Assembly (NCBI RefSeq): GCF_018736085.1
Contig: NZ_CP076134.1
Coordinates: forward strand, 744,001-808,000
Direction of reading: 5' to 3'
Origin: Bradyrhizobium sediminis
Lineage (GTDB): Bacteria; Pseudomonadota; Alphaproteobacteria; Rhizobiales; Xanthobacteraceae
Length of the DNA stretch: 64,000 nucleotides
In this document: positions 16,793 through 24,901 of the stretch, piece after piece
How positions within the stretch are numbered: position 1 is the first letter of the stretch
Layout: the number at the start of each line of letters is the position of its first letter
Position numbers and translations under genes: made by a program
Notes under the pieces: generated by a model
Told to the model about the DNA's origin: nothing
Databases searched by the model: none
What the model saw: only the letters and a program-made list of their open reading frames with translations

Positions 16793-17488
16793 ATGAGCCG
16801 TCTGCATCGGGAGAACCACCTTGTCGAGCGCATCGGCTGGCTGCGGGCGGCGGTGCTCGGCGCCAACGATGGAATCATCTCGACTGCCAGCCTGGTGCTG
16901 GGTGTGGCGTCGGCGGCTGCTTCCCAGAATGATATCCTGTTGACCGGCGTTGCCGGGCTGGTCGCCGGCGCGATGTCGATGGCGGCCGGCGAATATGTTT
17001 CGGTCAGTTCGCAGTCCGATACCGAGCATGCCGACCTCGCGCGCGAGAAGCGGGAGTTGGCGGACGATCCCCTGTTTGAGCGCGAAGAACTGGCTCAGCT
17101 CTATGTCGCGCGCGGCGTCAAGGCCGATCTCGCCCGCGAGGTAGCGAAGCAATTGATGGCGAAGGACGCCGTCGCCGCGCATGCGCGGGACGAACTCGGC
17201 ATTTCCGAAATTACGACCGCGCGTCCGGTACAGGCGGCGCTGGCATCGGCCGCGACCTTCTCCGTAGGGGCCGCGGCGCCGCTCGCGCTTGTCCTGGTTT
17301 CGCCATCCAGCGTCTTGATTCCGGTCGTGTCGGTCGGATCGTTGCTGTTCCTTGCCCTGCTCGGCGCGATCGGTGCGAAGGCCGGAGGCGCTGGCCTGGT
17401 GAAGCCGACCCTGCGCGTGACGTTCTGGGGGGCCTTCGCGATGGCACTGACGGCCGGAATCGGTGCCGTCTTCGGCAAGGTGGTCTGA
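16793..17488 (+). CDS. VIT1/CCC1-family transporter
   Basis: The 231-residue protein has the VIT family pattern: HLVERIGWLRAAVLGANDGIISTASLVLGV in the first membrane region, then GLVAGAMSMAAGEYVSVSSQSD, a charged cytosolic helical section rich in E and K (about 85-145), and three C-terminal hydrophobic spans. Members move Fe2+ or Mn2+ out of the cytosol; plant and bacteroid-associated proteins of this fold occur. The ATG at 16793 sits after an AAAGTTTGA stretch like that before phaC. It probably has its own oxygen-responsive promoter. Confidence 0.9.
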   Translation: MSRLHRENHLVERIGWLRAAVLGANDGIISTASLVLGVASAAASQNDILLTGVAGLVAGAMSMAAGEYVSVSSQSDTEHADLAREKRELADDPLFEREELAQLYVARGVKADLAREVAKQLMAKDAVAAHARDELGISEITTARPVQAALASAATFSVGAAAPLALVLVSPSSVLIPVVSVGSLLFLALLGAIGAKAGGAGLVKPTLRVTFWGAFAMALTAGIGAVFGKVV

Positions 17489-17586
17489 ACGCCGGGCGCG
17501 CCCGCCACCGCAACCTGTTCGTTGCACGCGGCAAGCGGCAGCGCCAATGCCCCGATGCACATCGCTGCCATCAGCTTTTCGCACAT
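17489..17586 (-). pseudogene. possible lipoprotein signal-peptide remnant
   Basis: The minus strand reads MCEKLMAAMCIGALALPLAAC, a good lipoprotein signal with an LAAC lipobox, but the frame then runs antisense through the VIT gene to 17101. Only about the first 33 codons lie outside VIT. It may be the 5' end of a lipoprotein gene truncated by rearrangement, or chance. Confidence 0.3.
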
Positions 17587-17680
17587 GGCGGCTCACCGCC
17601 TATCGCAGCTATAGTGCCGCAAGGCGGCCGCCGTTCGCGGCGGCCAAAGCATGGCGTAAGGGTTCAACAAGGGTTCGGGG

Positions 17681-18739
17681 ATGGCGATGACCGAGGCGAC
17701 CGACGGTGCGCGCGAGGCGCAATGGCTGAAATGGCGCAGCGTCGCCGATCTCTATCATGCTTTTTTCACCGGCCTCATTCTGACCGTGGTGACGCGGCGC
17801 GGCACGGCGGATGCCGCGGAATTCGTGTTCCGGGTGTTTCGCCGCCAGCAGCAGGAGCGCTTCCTGCCCGGCCTGGAAAAACTCGGCCTCAGCCATCTGC
17901 CGCCGGCGGTGGCGGCGGCGCAGTATCACTATCTCTCCAACTGGATCGGCGGCGTCCATGTCGAATATATGTATGAGACCGATCGCAAGGCCTGGATCCG
18001 CTATCCGCCGCCGCGCTGGATCTGGCGCGGCACCGCGATCTGCGGCGTGCCCGGCGAAGTGTCGCGGGCGATGCTGCGCGGCTGGCATGCCAATAACGGC
18101 GTTGCGCTCGGCAATCTGAAGCTCGGCTTCGTCTGCACCAAGCAGAGCGTCGACGGTCAGGACGGGCTGGAAGGCTATTACTGCGAATACGACCACCCGC
18201 TCGAGATCGATGCGCGGCTCAAGTTCGCGCGGCATCTCGAAGCGCCCTTGTTCGATTTCGCCGGCGCACCGGCGTTGCCGGTTGCGAGCTGGCCGAAGCC
18301 GCGGCTGGAAAAAGCCTATCGCAACTACGCCATGGAATATGTGCGGACCGCAGCACCGGTCATGGTGCAAGTATTCGGGCCCGAAGACGCCGGCTACCTG
18401 CTGCATCTGACCGGCAGACTGATCGGCATGCAGTATTTCGACGAGATCGCGCGCAGCTTCGGCGCGGACCGGGGATCCGCCAGGGAGTTCGCGGTTTTCC
18501 TGCACACGTTGCTGGAAGCGCAGGACGATACCGCCGGCATTGACGATTCCGGTGGCGTCTTCGAAATCCGGCAGCAGAGCTGGAAGCTGATGGCCGATGT
18601 CGGCGATTATCACCCGGCCTGCGCAAAAGTCCTCGAAGGATTGTTCGAGGGGCTTGCGGCCGGCTGCGGGCGTCACATTCCCGTGTATTTGAAACCGGCG
18701 ACAGGCGGCCAGCCGCCCTTCGTCTGGTCGATCGGCTGA
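17681..18739 (+). CDS. conserved hypothetical protein, 352 residues
   Basis: I do not recognise this family. The product is cytosolic in character, with no signal peptide and no clear membrane span. It is rich in aromatic residues: YHYLSNWIGGVHVEYMYETD, WIRYPPPRWIWRG and GLEGYYCEYDHPLEIDARL. GYYCEYD and the region around Y/H/D could form an active site. It remotely recalls small-substrate hydrolases acting on cyclic amino-acid derivatives, but I would not assign that. It starts at an ATG after a weak ribosome-binding site and stands alone between the VIT gene and the MATE exporter. Confidence 0.75.
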   Translation: MAMTEATDGAREAQWLKWRSVADLYHAFFTGLILTVVTRRGTADAAEFVFRVFRRQQQERFLPGLEKLGLSHLPPAVAAAQYHYLSNWIGGVHVEYMYETDRKAWIRYPPPRWIWRGTAICGVPGEVSRAMLRGWHANNGVALGNLKLGFVCTKQSVDGQDGLEGYYCEYDHPLEIDARLKFARHLEAPLFDFAGAPALPVASWPKPRLEKAYRNYAMEYVRTAAPVMVQVFGPEDAGYLLHLTGRLIGMQYFDEIARSFGADRGSAREFAVFLHTLLEAQDDTAGIDDSGGVFEIRQQSWKLMADVGDYHPACAKVLEGLFEGLAAGCGRHIPVYLKPATGGQPPFVWSIG

Positions 18740-18771
18740 TTTGTACGATTACTCGCATCTTGCACAGCTGC

Positions 18772-18916
18772 GCCCCTCTCCCGCTTGCGGGAGAGGGTTG
18801 GGGGTGGGCGCCTCAACGGGCACCAACGCCAGTGGAGAGAGCTTCCCCCACCCGCCGCGCTCCGGCGCGCAATTGCGCTGCCGAGCGCGGCGACCTCCCC
18901 CGCAAGCGGGAGAGGT
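18772..18916. repeat. palindromic intergenic repeat, family C copy 1
   Basis: CCCTCTCCCGCTTGCGGGAG at the left and CTCCCCCGCAAGCGGGAGAG at the right are themselves hairpins and inverted copies of each other, about 100 bp apart. It fills most of the 300-bp gap between 18740 and 19041; I see nothing else there apart from the MATE ribosome-binding site. A variant of this family is embedded in the lhr gene. Confidence 0.85.
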
Positions 18917-19041
18917 AAGAAAGCCCCCCGGCGCAGGCGGCCCATGCGCCTGACGCACATGGAATCGCGCGGGATCGTGCTAGGAAACGGCCAGCACGGA
19001 ACCAGATCGGGCTGGAGCGCGGCAGAGGCGCGGGAGAAGAA

Positions 19042-20484
19042 ATGTCCGATATCGGTGTCGCCGAAATCCCCGTAGACGACGACGAACGCCCGCTTCCGCC
19101 GCCCGAAGCGCCGGTGAAGAATGCGCTGGTCGAGGGTCCGATCCTGCGCACGCTGTTGTGGCTGGCATGGCCGAACGTGATCGCGCTCTCAGCCGGCACC
19201 TGCGTGGTGATCGCGGAAACCTCCTATATCGGCCGGCTCGGCGTCGAATCGCTGGCGGCGATGGCGCTGGTGTTCCCGTTCGTGATCCTGACCATGACCA
19301 TGTCGGGCGGCGCGATGGGCGGCGGCGTGGCGTCGGCAATCGCGCGAGCGCTCGGCGCCGGCGACATCGACCGCGCATCGACGCTGGCGGCGCATGCGCT
19401 GTTGATCGGCCTCTGCCTCGGACTGGCGTTCATGCTGGGCATGCTGATCTTCGGGCCGAGGCTATTGGAAATGCTCGGCGGCCGCGGCAATGTGCTGGCT
19501 TACGCCATCGGCTATGTGCAGATCTTTTTCGGCGGCGCGGTGGTGCCCTGGCTGATGAACACGTTCGCGGGAATCCTGCGCGGCACCGGCAACATGAAGC
19601 TGCCGTCGCTGCTGATGCTGTCTTCGGCCACCTGCCAGATCATTCTCGGCGGCATTCTCGGCCTCGGCCTCGGACCGATCCCGTCATTCGGCATGCGCGG
19701 CGTTGCCGCCGGGTCGCTGGTCGCATACGTGATCAGCGTATCTGTGATGGCATGGTACATCTTTTCCGGACGCGCGCGCGTGGTTCCCAAGATCAGGGGC
19801 CTTCGCATCCGGTGGTCGATGTTTTTCGATATCCTGAAGGTCGGCGCCGTCTCCTGTTTCTCGCCGCTGCAGTCGGTGCTCACCGTCACCATCTTCACCC
19901 ACATGCTGGCGCAGTTCGGCACCGAGATCCTCGCCGGCTACGGCGTCGGCGCCCGACTCGAATTCATGCTGACTTCGATCGCGTTCTCGGTCGGCATCGC
20001 CTCGGTGCCGATGGTCGGGATGGCGATCGGTGCGCGGCGGGTGGCGCGGGCGCGGCGGATCGCCTGGACCGCGGGTTGCGTCGCGTTCCTGTCGGTCGGC
20101 ATGGTCGCCACCGTGATCGCGATCTATCCCGATCTCTGGGTCAGCATCTTCACCAGGGACGAGAGCGTGCGCGCCGCCAGCCGTCAATATCTGTCGACCG
20201 CAGCGCCGATGTACGCCTTCCTCGGGCTGTCGATCTCGATGTATTTCTCCTCGCAGGGCGCGGCGAAAGTGCTGGGACCGGTGCTGGCGCAAACCGCGCG
20301 GCTGGTGTTCGTCGCCGCCGGCGGCTGGTGGTTGTCGACGTATGCTCCGACCGCCGCGAACTTCTTCGCGCTGGCGGCGGCTTCCATGGTGGTGCTCGGC
20401 GTGCTGTCCGCCGCGAGCGTCATCTTCACGCGATGGGGACCGAAGGGCGCTCCGGTTACGGAAGTCCGCCCTGCCTTGTCCTGA
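19042..20484 (+). CDS. MATE family efflux transporter
   Basis: The 480-residue protein has about twelve hydrophobic spans in two related halves, typical of MATE exporters. Segments such as LWLAWPNVIALSAGTCVVIAETSYIGRLG and GGAMGGGVASAIARALGAGD match the N-lobe, and GYGVGARLEFMLTSIAFSVGIASVPMVG matches the C-lobe. MATE proteins expel cationic compounds or metabolites using a Na+ or H+ gradient. A GGAGAAG ribosome-binding site precedes the ATG. Its substrate is unknown. A second, unrelated-context MATE gene lies at 38904-40238. Confidence 0.92.
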   Translation: MSDIGVAEIPVDDDERPLPPPEAPVKNALVEGPILRTLLWLAWPNVIALSAGTCVVIAETSYIGRLGVESLAAMALVFPFVILTMTMSGGAMGGGVASAIARALGAGDIDRASTLAAHALLIGLCLGLAFMLGMLIFGPRLLEMLGGRGNVLAYAIGYVQIFFGGAVVPWLMNTFAGILRGTGNMKLPSLLMLSSATCQIILGGILGLGLGPIPSFGMRGVAAGSLVAYVISVSVMAWYIFSGRARVVPKIRGLRIRWSMFFDILKVGAVSCFSPLQSVLTVTIFTHMLAQFGTEILAGYGVGARLEFMLTSIAFSVGIASVPMVGMAIGARRVARARRIAWTAGCVAFLSVGMVATVIAIYPDLWVSIFTRDESVRAASRQYLSTAAPMYAFLGLSISMYFSSQGAAKVLGPVLAQTARLVFVAAGGWWLSTYAPTAANFFALAAASMVVLGVLSAASVIFTRWGPKGAPVTEVRPALS

Positions 20485-20485
20485 A

Positions 20486-20630
20486 CGTCATTGCGAGCCA
20501 ACGGGTCGCGCGAACGCGCGCCCGATGACAGGCTTCGCGAAGCAATCCAGAGTCGGGAAACAGCTGTTGGATTGCTTCGTCGCTTGCGCTCCCTAGCGCA
20601 AACGCTTCGCGTTTGTCGCAGGCAATGACG
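20486..20630. repeat. palindromic intergenic repeat, family B copy 1 with nested insert
   Basis: The arms CGTCATTGCGAG and its mirror GGCAATGACG bound the unit. The left arm contains an extra stretch (ACGGGTCGCGCGAACGCGCG then CCCGATGACAGGCT) also found in the copy at 38006. The right arm contains a GCGCAAACGCTTCGCGTTTG hairpin. It lies between the MATE gene and a convergent gene. Confidence 0.85.
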
Positions 20631-20639
20631 AAAAGAGGA

Positions 20640-21134
20640 TCAATGTCGCCGCCGGTGTCGGCGGTGGCCGCCGCCGACATTGGCCATCCGCATCAACTGC
20701 GGAATCATGCCCATCATGTCGCCGCCGCCGGCGCCACCGAGCATGCCCATGATGTCGCCGCCACCCATGAAGTCGCTACCGCCCATGCCGATCCCGTAAC
20801 TGGCGGGCGCATAGGCTGCGCCGCCGCCGAAACCGACCGGGATTCCGCCGCCGATGCCGCCGAACCCGCCGCCGCCCATCGTGCCACCCATGCCGCCGCC
20901 TTCCATCATCTGGCTCATCATCGGGCCCATGGTCTGCATCATCATGCCGAAGCGGCGCTTGCCCATCTTCGCCTTCATCATTTCCAGCATCGGCGCCATC
21001 TGGGTCATCATGTCGCCGCCGCCACCGCCTCCGGCGCCAAAGCCCGCGAACTGGGCCTTCGCCGGCACCGTCGTCAGCGTAAACAACAGCAGCAGCGTGG
21101 CTGCCTGGCACACCACTTTGTCAGCTCCAGTCAT
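20640..21134 (-). CDS. secreted methionine/glycine-rich protein with His/Arg tail
   Basis: The 164-residue product starts with a signal peptide (CQAATLLLLFTLTTVPAKA, cleavage before QFAG). The mature protein is almost entirely Gly and Met with clustered motifs: GGGGGGDMMTQMAPMLEMM, GMMMQTMGPMMSQMMEGGG and GGGDIMGMLGGAGGGDMMGM. It ends GGGHRRHRRRH. Met-rich clusters and a His tail suggest soft-metal (copper or silver) binding or a periplasmic scaffold, but this is inference. The ATG at 21134 is chosen because it opens the signal peptide; the frame is open to 21188. I do not recognise a named family. Confidence 0.75.
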   Translation of the reverse strand: MTGADKVVCQAATLLLLFTLTTVPAKAQFAGFGAGGGGGGDMMTQMAPMLEMMKAKMGKRRFGMMMQTMGPMMSQMMEGGGMGGTMGGGGFGGIGGGIPVGFGGGAAYAPASYGIGMGGSDFMGGGDIMGMLGGAGGGDMMGMIPQLMRMANVGGGHRRHRRRH

Positions 21135-21251
21135 GATTCCGCTCCCTGTGCGCAAGCCCCGCGAGGGCGCGGCGCAAACCGGACGCACGCGGCGATGCTA
21201 GGAGCGGGCGGGGGGCGTTTCTGTGAGAAGGATCACGTTTGCTGAAGGCCG

Positions 21252-21653
21252 TTATGCGGCGTCACGGTTCAATGCCTTCTGCATGGCCAGCGCCGCCTGG
21301 TCCATCTGGGCGTTGATGTAAGGCGCAATTTCGTTGGGCAAGACGTCGACAGTCCAGATCAGCCGGCTGCCCGCCTCGCCATCGGCGACGACCTGCACCG
21401 AGGCGCTGTGCTGTTTCAGCCGCTCGCTGATGACCGCGTAGACCAGCCGACGCCGCGCCTCATCGCAATCGACCAGCAGCTCGCGCGCCACCGTGCCGTT
21501 GGCAAACGTCACGATCCGCGCGTCGCCGTCGAGACGCGCGTCGAGCACGAAGCCCGGCGCCAGCCGCGTATGCACCGCGCCGAAATCGCGCACCGCGGAC
21601 CAGACGTCGTCAGGATGGGCGTCGAGGGGGATGTCTTTGTGGATGGAAGCCAT
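21252..21653 (-). CDS. SRPBCC (START-like) family protein
   Basis: The 133-residue product has the polyketide-cyclase/SRPBCC layout. It opens MASIHKDIPLDAHPDDVWSAVRDFGAVHTRLAPGF and continues GTVARELLVDCDEARRRLVYAVI, then a C-terminal amphipathic helix. The family forms a hydrophobic ligand cavity, with very varied substrates. Here the ligand is unknown. It is a single gene, with the Met/Gly-rich gene downstream and a family B repeat upstream. Confidence 0.85.
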   Translation of the reverse strand: MASIHKDIPLDAHPDDVWSAVRDFGAVHTRLAPGFVLDARLDGDARIVTFANGTVARELLVDCDEARRRLVYAVISERLKQHSASVQVVADGEAGSRLIWTVDVLPNEIAPYINAQMDQAALAMQKALNRDAA

Positions 21654-21689
21654 GGGTGGTCTTTCTTTTTTGAATGGAGGTGCCTATGC

Positions 21690-21774
21690 CGTCATTGCGA
21701 GCGGAGCGAAGCAATCCATGGAGCCGCAAGGGAAGAATGGATTGCTTCGTCGCTTCGCTCCGCTCGTAATGACG
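21690..21774. repeat. palindromic intergenic repeat, family B copy 2
   Basis: CGTCATTGCGAGCGGAGCGA and the mirrored TCGCTCCGCTCGTAATGACG are close to a perfect palindrome over about 85 bp. It is directly followed by a different palindrome (family E) at 21788. Confidence 0.9.
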
Positions 21775-21787
21775 GCGAAAAAAGTCG

Positions 21788-21878
21788 GTAGGGTGGGCAA
21801 AGGCGCATCAGCGCCGTGCCCACCATCTATCCGGTCGCTGATGCTATTGGTGGGCACGCTTCGCTTTGCCCACCCTAC
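21788..21878. repeat. palindromic intergenic repeat, family E
   Basis: GTAGGGTGGGCAAAG and CTTTGCCCACCCTAC are inverted ends about 60 bp apart, with internal GTGCCCACC / GGTGGGCAC pairs. Two unrelated palindromic families lie back to back in this SRPBCC-VOC gap. Confidence 0.85.
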
Positions 21879-21891
21879 GATTCCTCGCAAT

Positions 21892-22251
21892 TCACGTGCA
21901 AACCGCCTCGACATTGTTGCCGTCGGGATCGATCAGGAACGCGGCAAAGTAGCTCGGGCCGTAGTCGGCGCGCGGGCCGGCGCCGCCGTTGTCGCGGCCG
22001 CCGGCCTTGATGCCCTCGCTGTGGAATTTCTCGATGGCGGCGTGGTCGGGGGCGCGGAAGGCGACATGGGCGCCGCCATTGGCCGGTCCCTTGTGCAGAT
22101 GCAGCCACAGCGCCGGCTGGCCCTTGGGCCCGAAGCCCGCGTAGGAATCGTCGCGCGAGCACAGCACATAGCCGAGCGGCGCCAGTGCGGCGGTGTAGAA
22201 ATTCACGCTGCTGTCGAGGCCCTTAACCCTCAATCCGATATGGTCGTACAT
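21892..22251 (-). CDS. VOC family (glyoxalase-like) protein
   Basis: The 119-residue product is a single vicinal-oxygen-chelate unit. It begins MYDHIGLRVKGLDSSVNFYTAALAPLGY, typical of the first beta-alpha-beta module with its metal-ligand histidine, and ends YFAAFLIDPDGNNVEAVC with the conserved PDGNxxE metal-ligand glutamate. Such proteins catalyse metal-dependent isomerisation, ring cleavage or drug inactivation; the substrate is unknown. It lies 56 bp downstream of the AraC regulator gene on the same strand and may be co-transcribed with it. Confidence 0.9.
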   Translation of the reverse strand: MYDHIGLRVKGLDSSVNFYTAALAPLGYVLCSRDDSYAGFGPKGQPALWLHLHKGPANGGAHVAFRAPDHAAIEKFHSEGIKAGGRDNGGAGPRADYGPSYFAAFLIDPDGNNVEAVCT

Positions 22252-22307
22252 GGCGATCTCCGATTTTCGGCGCGTTCCAGCAACGCGCGGTTCGGAGACG
22301 ACCCTAG

Positions 22308-23147
22308 TCAGTGCAGGGCGAGGCGTTCTTGGAAAATCTTGCGCATCCCGCGCGAGGCCTCGCGGAACCGGCGCGGCGAGACGCCGGCGGCGCGGTGGAA
22401 GGTGCGGACGAAGTTGGAGAGATCGCCAAAACCGACGTCATAGGCGACGTCGGTGACGGAGAGACCGTCGTCGGCCAGAAGGCGCGCGGCATGGCGCAGC
22501 CGCGAGCGCACCAGATATTGGTGCGGGGTGACGCCGAGCACGCCCGAGAACAGCCGCAGGAAGTGGAACGGGCTGATATCGGCTTGCGCTGCGGCCTGTT
22601 CGAGATCGATCTCCCGGTGCGAATGCGCGTCGATCCACAATGCGGTTTCCACTGCGCGGCGGCGATCCTTCGCCCCCGCCGCCATCGGCTTTTGCGCCCG
22701 CCCGGAAACCGTTTCGACGAACCGGCTGGCGAACAGCTGGCCGACCTCGTCGAGCCCGATATCGCTGCGGCCATCGGCTGCGGCCTGCGCCAGTTCGCCC
22801 AGCACCATCAATTCAGGCAGCGGCGGCGCGACGCCGACCTGCCAGATCTGGGCGCGGTCGCCGATCGCTTCCACCAGTTCGGGCGAGAGGAAGAACGACA
22901 GGCACTCGTCGCCGCAGACATGGTCGTGGGTGCACATGTATTCGCCGCCGGGATGGCCGACCAGCACCGACCCCGCCACCAGTTCAAAGGTCTGGCCGCG
23001 GCTGCGGCAGCCAAAACTGCCCTTGCGGACATAGGACACCGAGTGGCAGCGATGCTGCTCCAGATACGGCTTGTCGCCCGGCGCGGCGGTGCAGCGGAAG
23101 TCGAATACGGAGATGGAGTCGCACTGGAAAAGCGGTGTTGCCGTCAT
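22308..23147 (-). CDS. AraC family transcriptional regulator
   Basis: The 279-residue protein has an N-terminal cupin-like sensing domain (about 1-150) and a C-terminal AraC double helix-turn-helix (about 175-270). The DNA-binding part contains [34 protein letters not shown] and [33 protein letters not shown]. The sensing domain has Cys and His residues ([11 protein letters not shown]) that might bind metal or react with electrophiles. It lies 9 bp after ogt, so a shared transcript is likely, which recalls the Ada regulator plus alkyltransferase pairing. That functional link is inference. Confidence 0.92.
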   Translation of the reverse strand: MTATPLFQCDSISVFDFRCTAAPGDKPYLEQHRCHSVSYVRKGSFGCRSRGQTFELVAGSVLVGHPGGEYMCTHDHVCGDECLSFFLSPELVEAIGDRAQIWQVGVAPPLPELMVLGELAQAAADGRSDIGLDEVGQLFASRFVETVSGRAQKPMAAGAKDRRRAVETALWIDAHSHREIDLEQAAAQADISPFHFLRLFSGVLGVTPHQYLVRSRLRHAARLLADDGLSVTDVAYDVGFGDLSNFVRTFHRAAGVSPRRFREASRGMRKIFQERLALH

Positions 23148-23156
23148 GCGGCGATT

Positions 23157-23738
23157 TTAGCCCTGCAGGCGCGGCGGGGCAACGGGGAGCAGCACGTCGA
23201 ACAGCGTCTTGCTAATGATGCCGCCGCGCGCGCCCTCGATCGAAAGCAGGGTGCGCTTTGAGATACTGCCGCCATTCGCTGACATCTTGTCCGCATAGCT
23301 GCCGGCTTCGAGGACGCGGTGGCAGGGCACGATGATCACGAAGGGGTTACGGGCCAGCGCCTGTGCCACCGAATGCACGGCGCCGGTCGCGCCGAGCCGT
23401 GCGGCGATTTCGGCATAGGTGCGGGTTTCTCCGCGCGGGATCGCCTGCGTCAGCTGGTAGACCCGCCGGTTGAAGGCGTGGACGCCGGTCGTATCGAGGG
23501 TGACGTCGGAAAAATCGGCAAGGCCGCCGCGCAGCAGCGTCACGATGCCCTCGATCGCGATTTCGACGTTCGGCGGCGGGCGCTGTTCGCGGGCGTCGGG
23601 GTAGATATGATACAGCCGCCGCCGGGTTTCGATCTCGCGCGCCTCGGGCAGCTGCACGCCAACGATGCCGGCAAGGCCCCATGCAATGCCGCAACGGCCG
23701 ATCATCGTATCGAAAATGGTGTACCCACGCCCCGCCAT
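23157..23738 (-). CDS. ogt: methylated-DNA--protein-cysteine methyltransferase
   Basis: The 193-residue protein carries the MGMT active site IIVPCHRVL (acceptor cysteine C139) and the helix-turn-helix section YAEIAARLGATGAVHSVAQALARNPF used for base flipping. It repairs O6-alkylguanine by irreversible transfer to the cysteine. Residues about 1-90 form the variable N-terminal domain. The ATG at 23738 is preferred over an in-frame TTG two codons upstream. It heads a short minus-strand run with the AraC gene and the VOC gene. Confidence 0.93.
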   Translation of the reverse strand: MAGRGYTIFDTMIGRCGIAWGLAGIVGVQLPEAREIETRRRLYHIYPDAREQRPPPNVEIAIEGIVTLLRGGLADFSDVTLDTTGVHAFNRRVYQLTQAIPRGETRTYAEIAARLGATGAVHSVAQALARNPFVIIVPCHRVLEAGSYADKMSANGGSISKRTLLSIEGARGGIISKTLFDVLLPVAPPRLQG

Positions 23739-23882
23739 ACGCAACCCACCCCGGCGGGGATCATAGCACCGTCACAAAAGGCTGCACCTGGAAAATTCGG
23801 GTCCGGTTAAGGTTGCCGAGGGGGCGTATCGAACCCGCTTGGCGGACCGCGCGGTCTCGGCTAATGAGAGGGGCAAGCGACC

Positions 23883-23956
23883 GCGGGCGTAGTTCAATGG
23901 TAGAACGGCAGCTTCCCAAGCTGCATACGAGGGTTCGATTCCCTTCGCCCGCTCCA
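23883..23956 (+). tRNA. tRNA-Gly (anticodon CCC)
   Basis: A complete 74-nt cloverleaf is visible. The acceptor arms GCGGGCG (23883-23889) and CGCCCGC (23946-23952) pair, followed by T and an encoded CCA. The anticodon stem GCAGC/GCTGC holds the loop TTCCCAA, which gives anticodon CCC. The T arm is GAGGG-TTCGATT-CCCTT. Confidence 0.97.
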
Positions 23957-24233
23957 TCCTGCTTCGCGCCAGGGCGCTTCGCAGGACTTTAATTTTTCGG
24001 CAGCGCGAAGCAGGATGCCCTTCGAAGCTTTAGCGGAGAAGGGCGACCTGGCAAAAAATTCAGACCCCTTGTCGGATTCCCGTCCCCCCGTTCGTCCTCC
24101 GGGCGAGCCACGCAAGAGGGGCCGAGCTGATCTTCGTTTATGTGCCCATTGCTGATCTCGAAGGCGCCGCGGCCTTGGAGATAAGGCACGATGGGCACCA
24201 GCTCAACTGAACCCAGCCAACAAGGACTCCGTC
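23957..24233. other. gap between tRNA-Gly and the VOC remnant
   Basis: About 277 bp without a credible gene. It contains partly mirrored CCTGCTTCGCG / GCGCGAAGCAGG segments just after the tRNA, a possible tRNA terminator or repeat. The rest resembles decayed coding sequence but no family can be named. Confidence 0.5.
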
Positions 24234-24389
24234 ATGACTTCCATCACCCCGTTTCTCTGGTTTGACAACAACGTCCCCGAGGCTGTCGCCTTCTACAAAT
24301 CGGTGTTTCCCAATGCGAAGGTCGAAACTGTCAATGACTTCATGGCGAGCTTCGTCATCGCCGATCTCGACAAGGCCTATGCCGGCTGA
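24234..24389 (+). pseudogene. truncated PhnB/3-demethylubiquinone-like VOC gene
   Basis: The 51-codon frame starts MTSITPFLWFDNNVPEAVAF and YKSVFPNAKVETVND, a clear match to the N-terminus of PhnB-like VOC proteins, usually about 140-160 residues. The next residues FMASFVIADLDKAYAG do not continue the family, and a stop follows. This looks like a gene cut down by an internal deletion. It lies between tRNA-Gly and ssrA, both common integration targets. Confidence 0.75.
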
Positions 24390-24402
24390 TGCCCGAAGGG
24401 CG

Positions 24403-24430
24403 TTGGTTCCCTTCGCCTGCAGCCTAGTAT
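24403..24430 (+). promoter_or_regulatory. probable ssrA promoter
   Basis: TTGGTT (24403-24408) and TAGTAT (24425-24430) are 16 bp apart and lie just before the first conserved tmRNA acceptor-piece sequence. Confidence 0.45.
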
Positions 24431-24436
24431 TTCCTC

Positions 24437-24816
24437 CCATTCACGCCTATATCTGGGGTGTCGAAAGACGATGGCGCTGAAACTCAGAGCGGACTGCGGG
24501 CAGACCCGGGGGCAGTACCCGGCGCCTCCACCTTAGCAGCTTGAGCTTAAAGGTCTCATTTCGGTGAGATCGATTCCGTCGCAAGGCGGAATTCCTAAGC
24601 TGTTAAGGCGGGGGCGAAACAGGATCGATGGTCGCGAAGAAGCTCTGAATTGTTCCCGGCATGATACCGCCGTTATCGGGTCAAAAACCTAAATGCAAAC
24701 GATAACGTTGCATTGAACGAAGTGCGCCTCGCGGCGTAACCTGTTCGGGGTAGGTACCACCTGGCAACAGAACGGCCATCGCCGCGTCAGCCCTCGGGCT
24801 GGCGCGGCTTTATTTT
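24437..24816 (+). ncRNA. ssrA: circularly permuted two-piece tmRNA
   Basis: The acceptor piece comes first and ends near 24532 with CCGGG-loop-CCCGG and GGCGCCTCCACC; the last A of CCA is not encoded. A linker whose ends pair (AGCAGCTT with AAGCTGTT) follows. The coding piece starts at 24610 with GGGGGCG, which pairs with CGCCTCC of the acceptor piece. The tag frame at 24695-24739 encodes ANDNVALNEVRLAA and a TAA stop. This order (3' piece before 5' piece) is the known alphaproteobacterial arrangement, in which the linker is removed. tmRNA with SmpB rescues stalled ribosomes. The outer ends are approximate. Confidence 0.9.
24781..24816 (+). terminator. ssrA intrinsic terminator
   Basis: GCCGCG-T-CAGCCC pairs with GGGCTG-G-CGCGGC around a tiny loop, followed by TTTATTTT. 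It lies at the end of the tmRNA coding piece. Confidence 0.85.
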
Positions 24817-24901
24817 GTGGAGGCTTTCGCATCTGCGCGTTGCCTTCAACTTGGGCCGTCGCCGTGCTAGACAATGGCTTGCCGCAACAGGGAGGTGAAC
24901 G

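Noticed and set aside
20613..21245. 210-codon His/Ala-rich frame on the plus strand
   Set aside because: It is the antisense shadow of the Met/Gly-rich gene; the minus-strand frame has a proper signal peptide.
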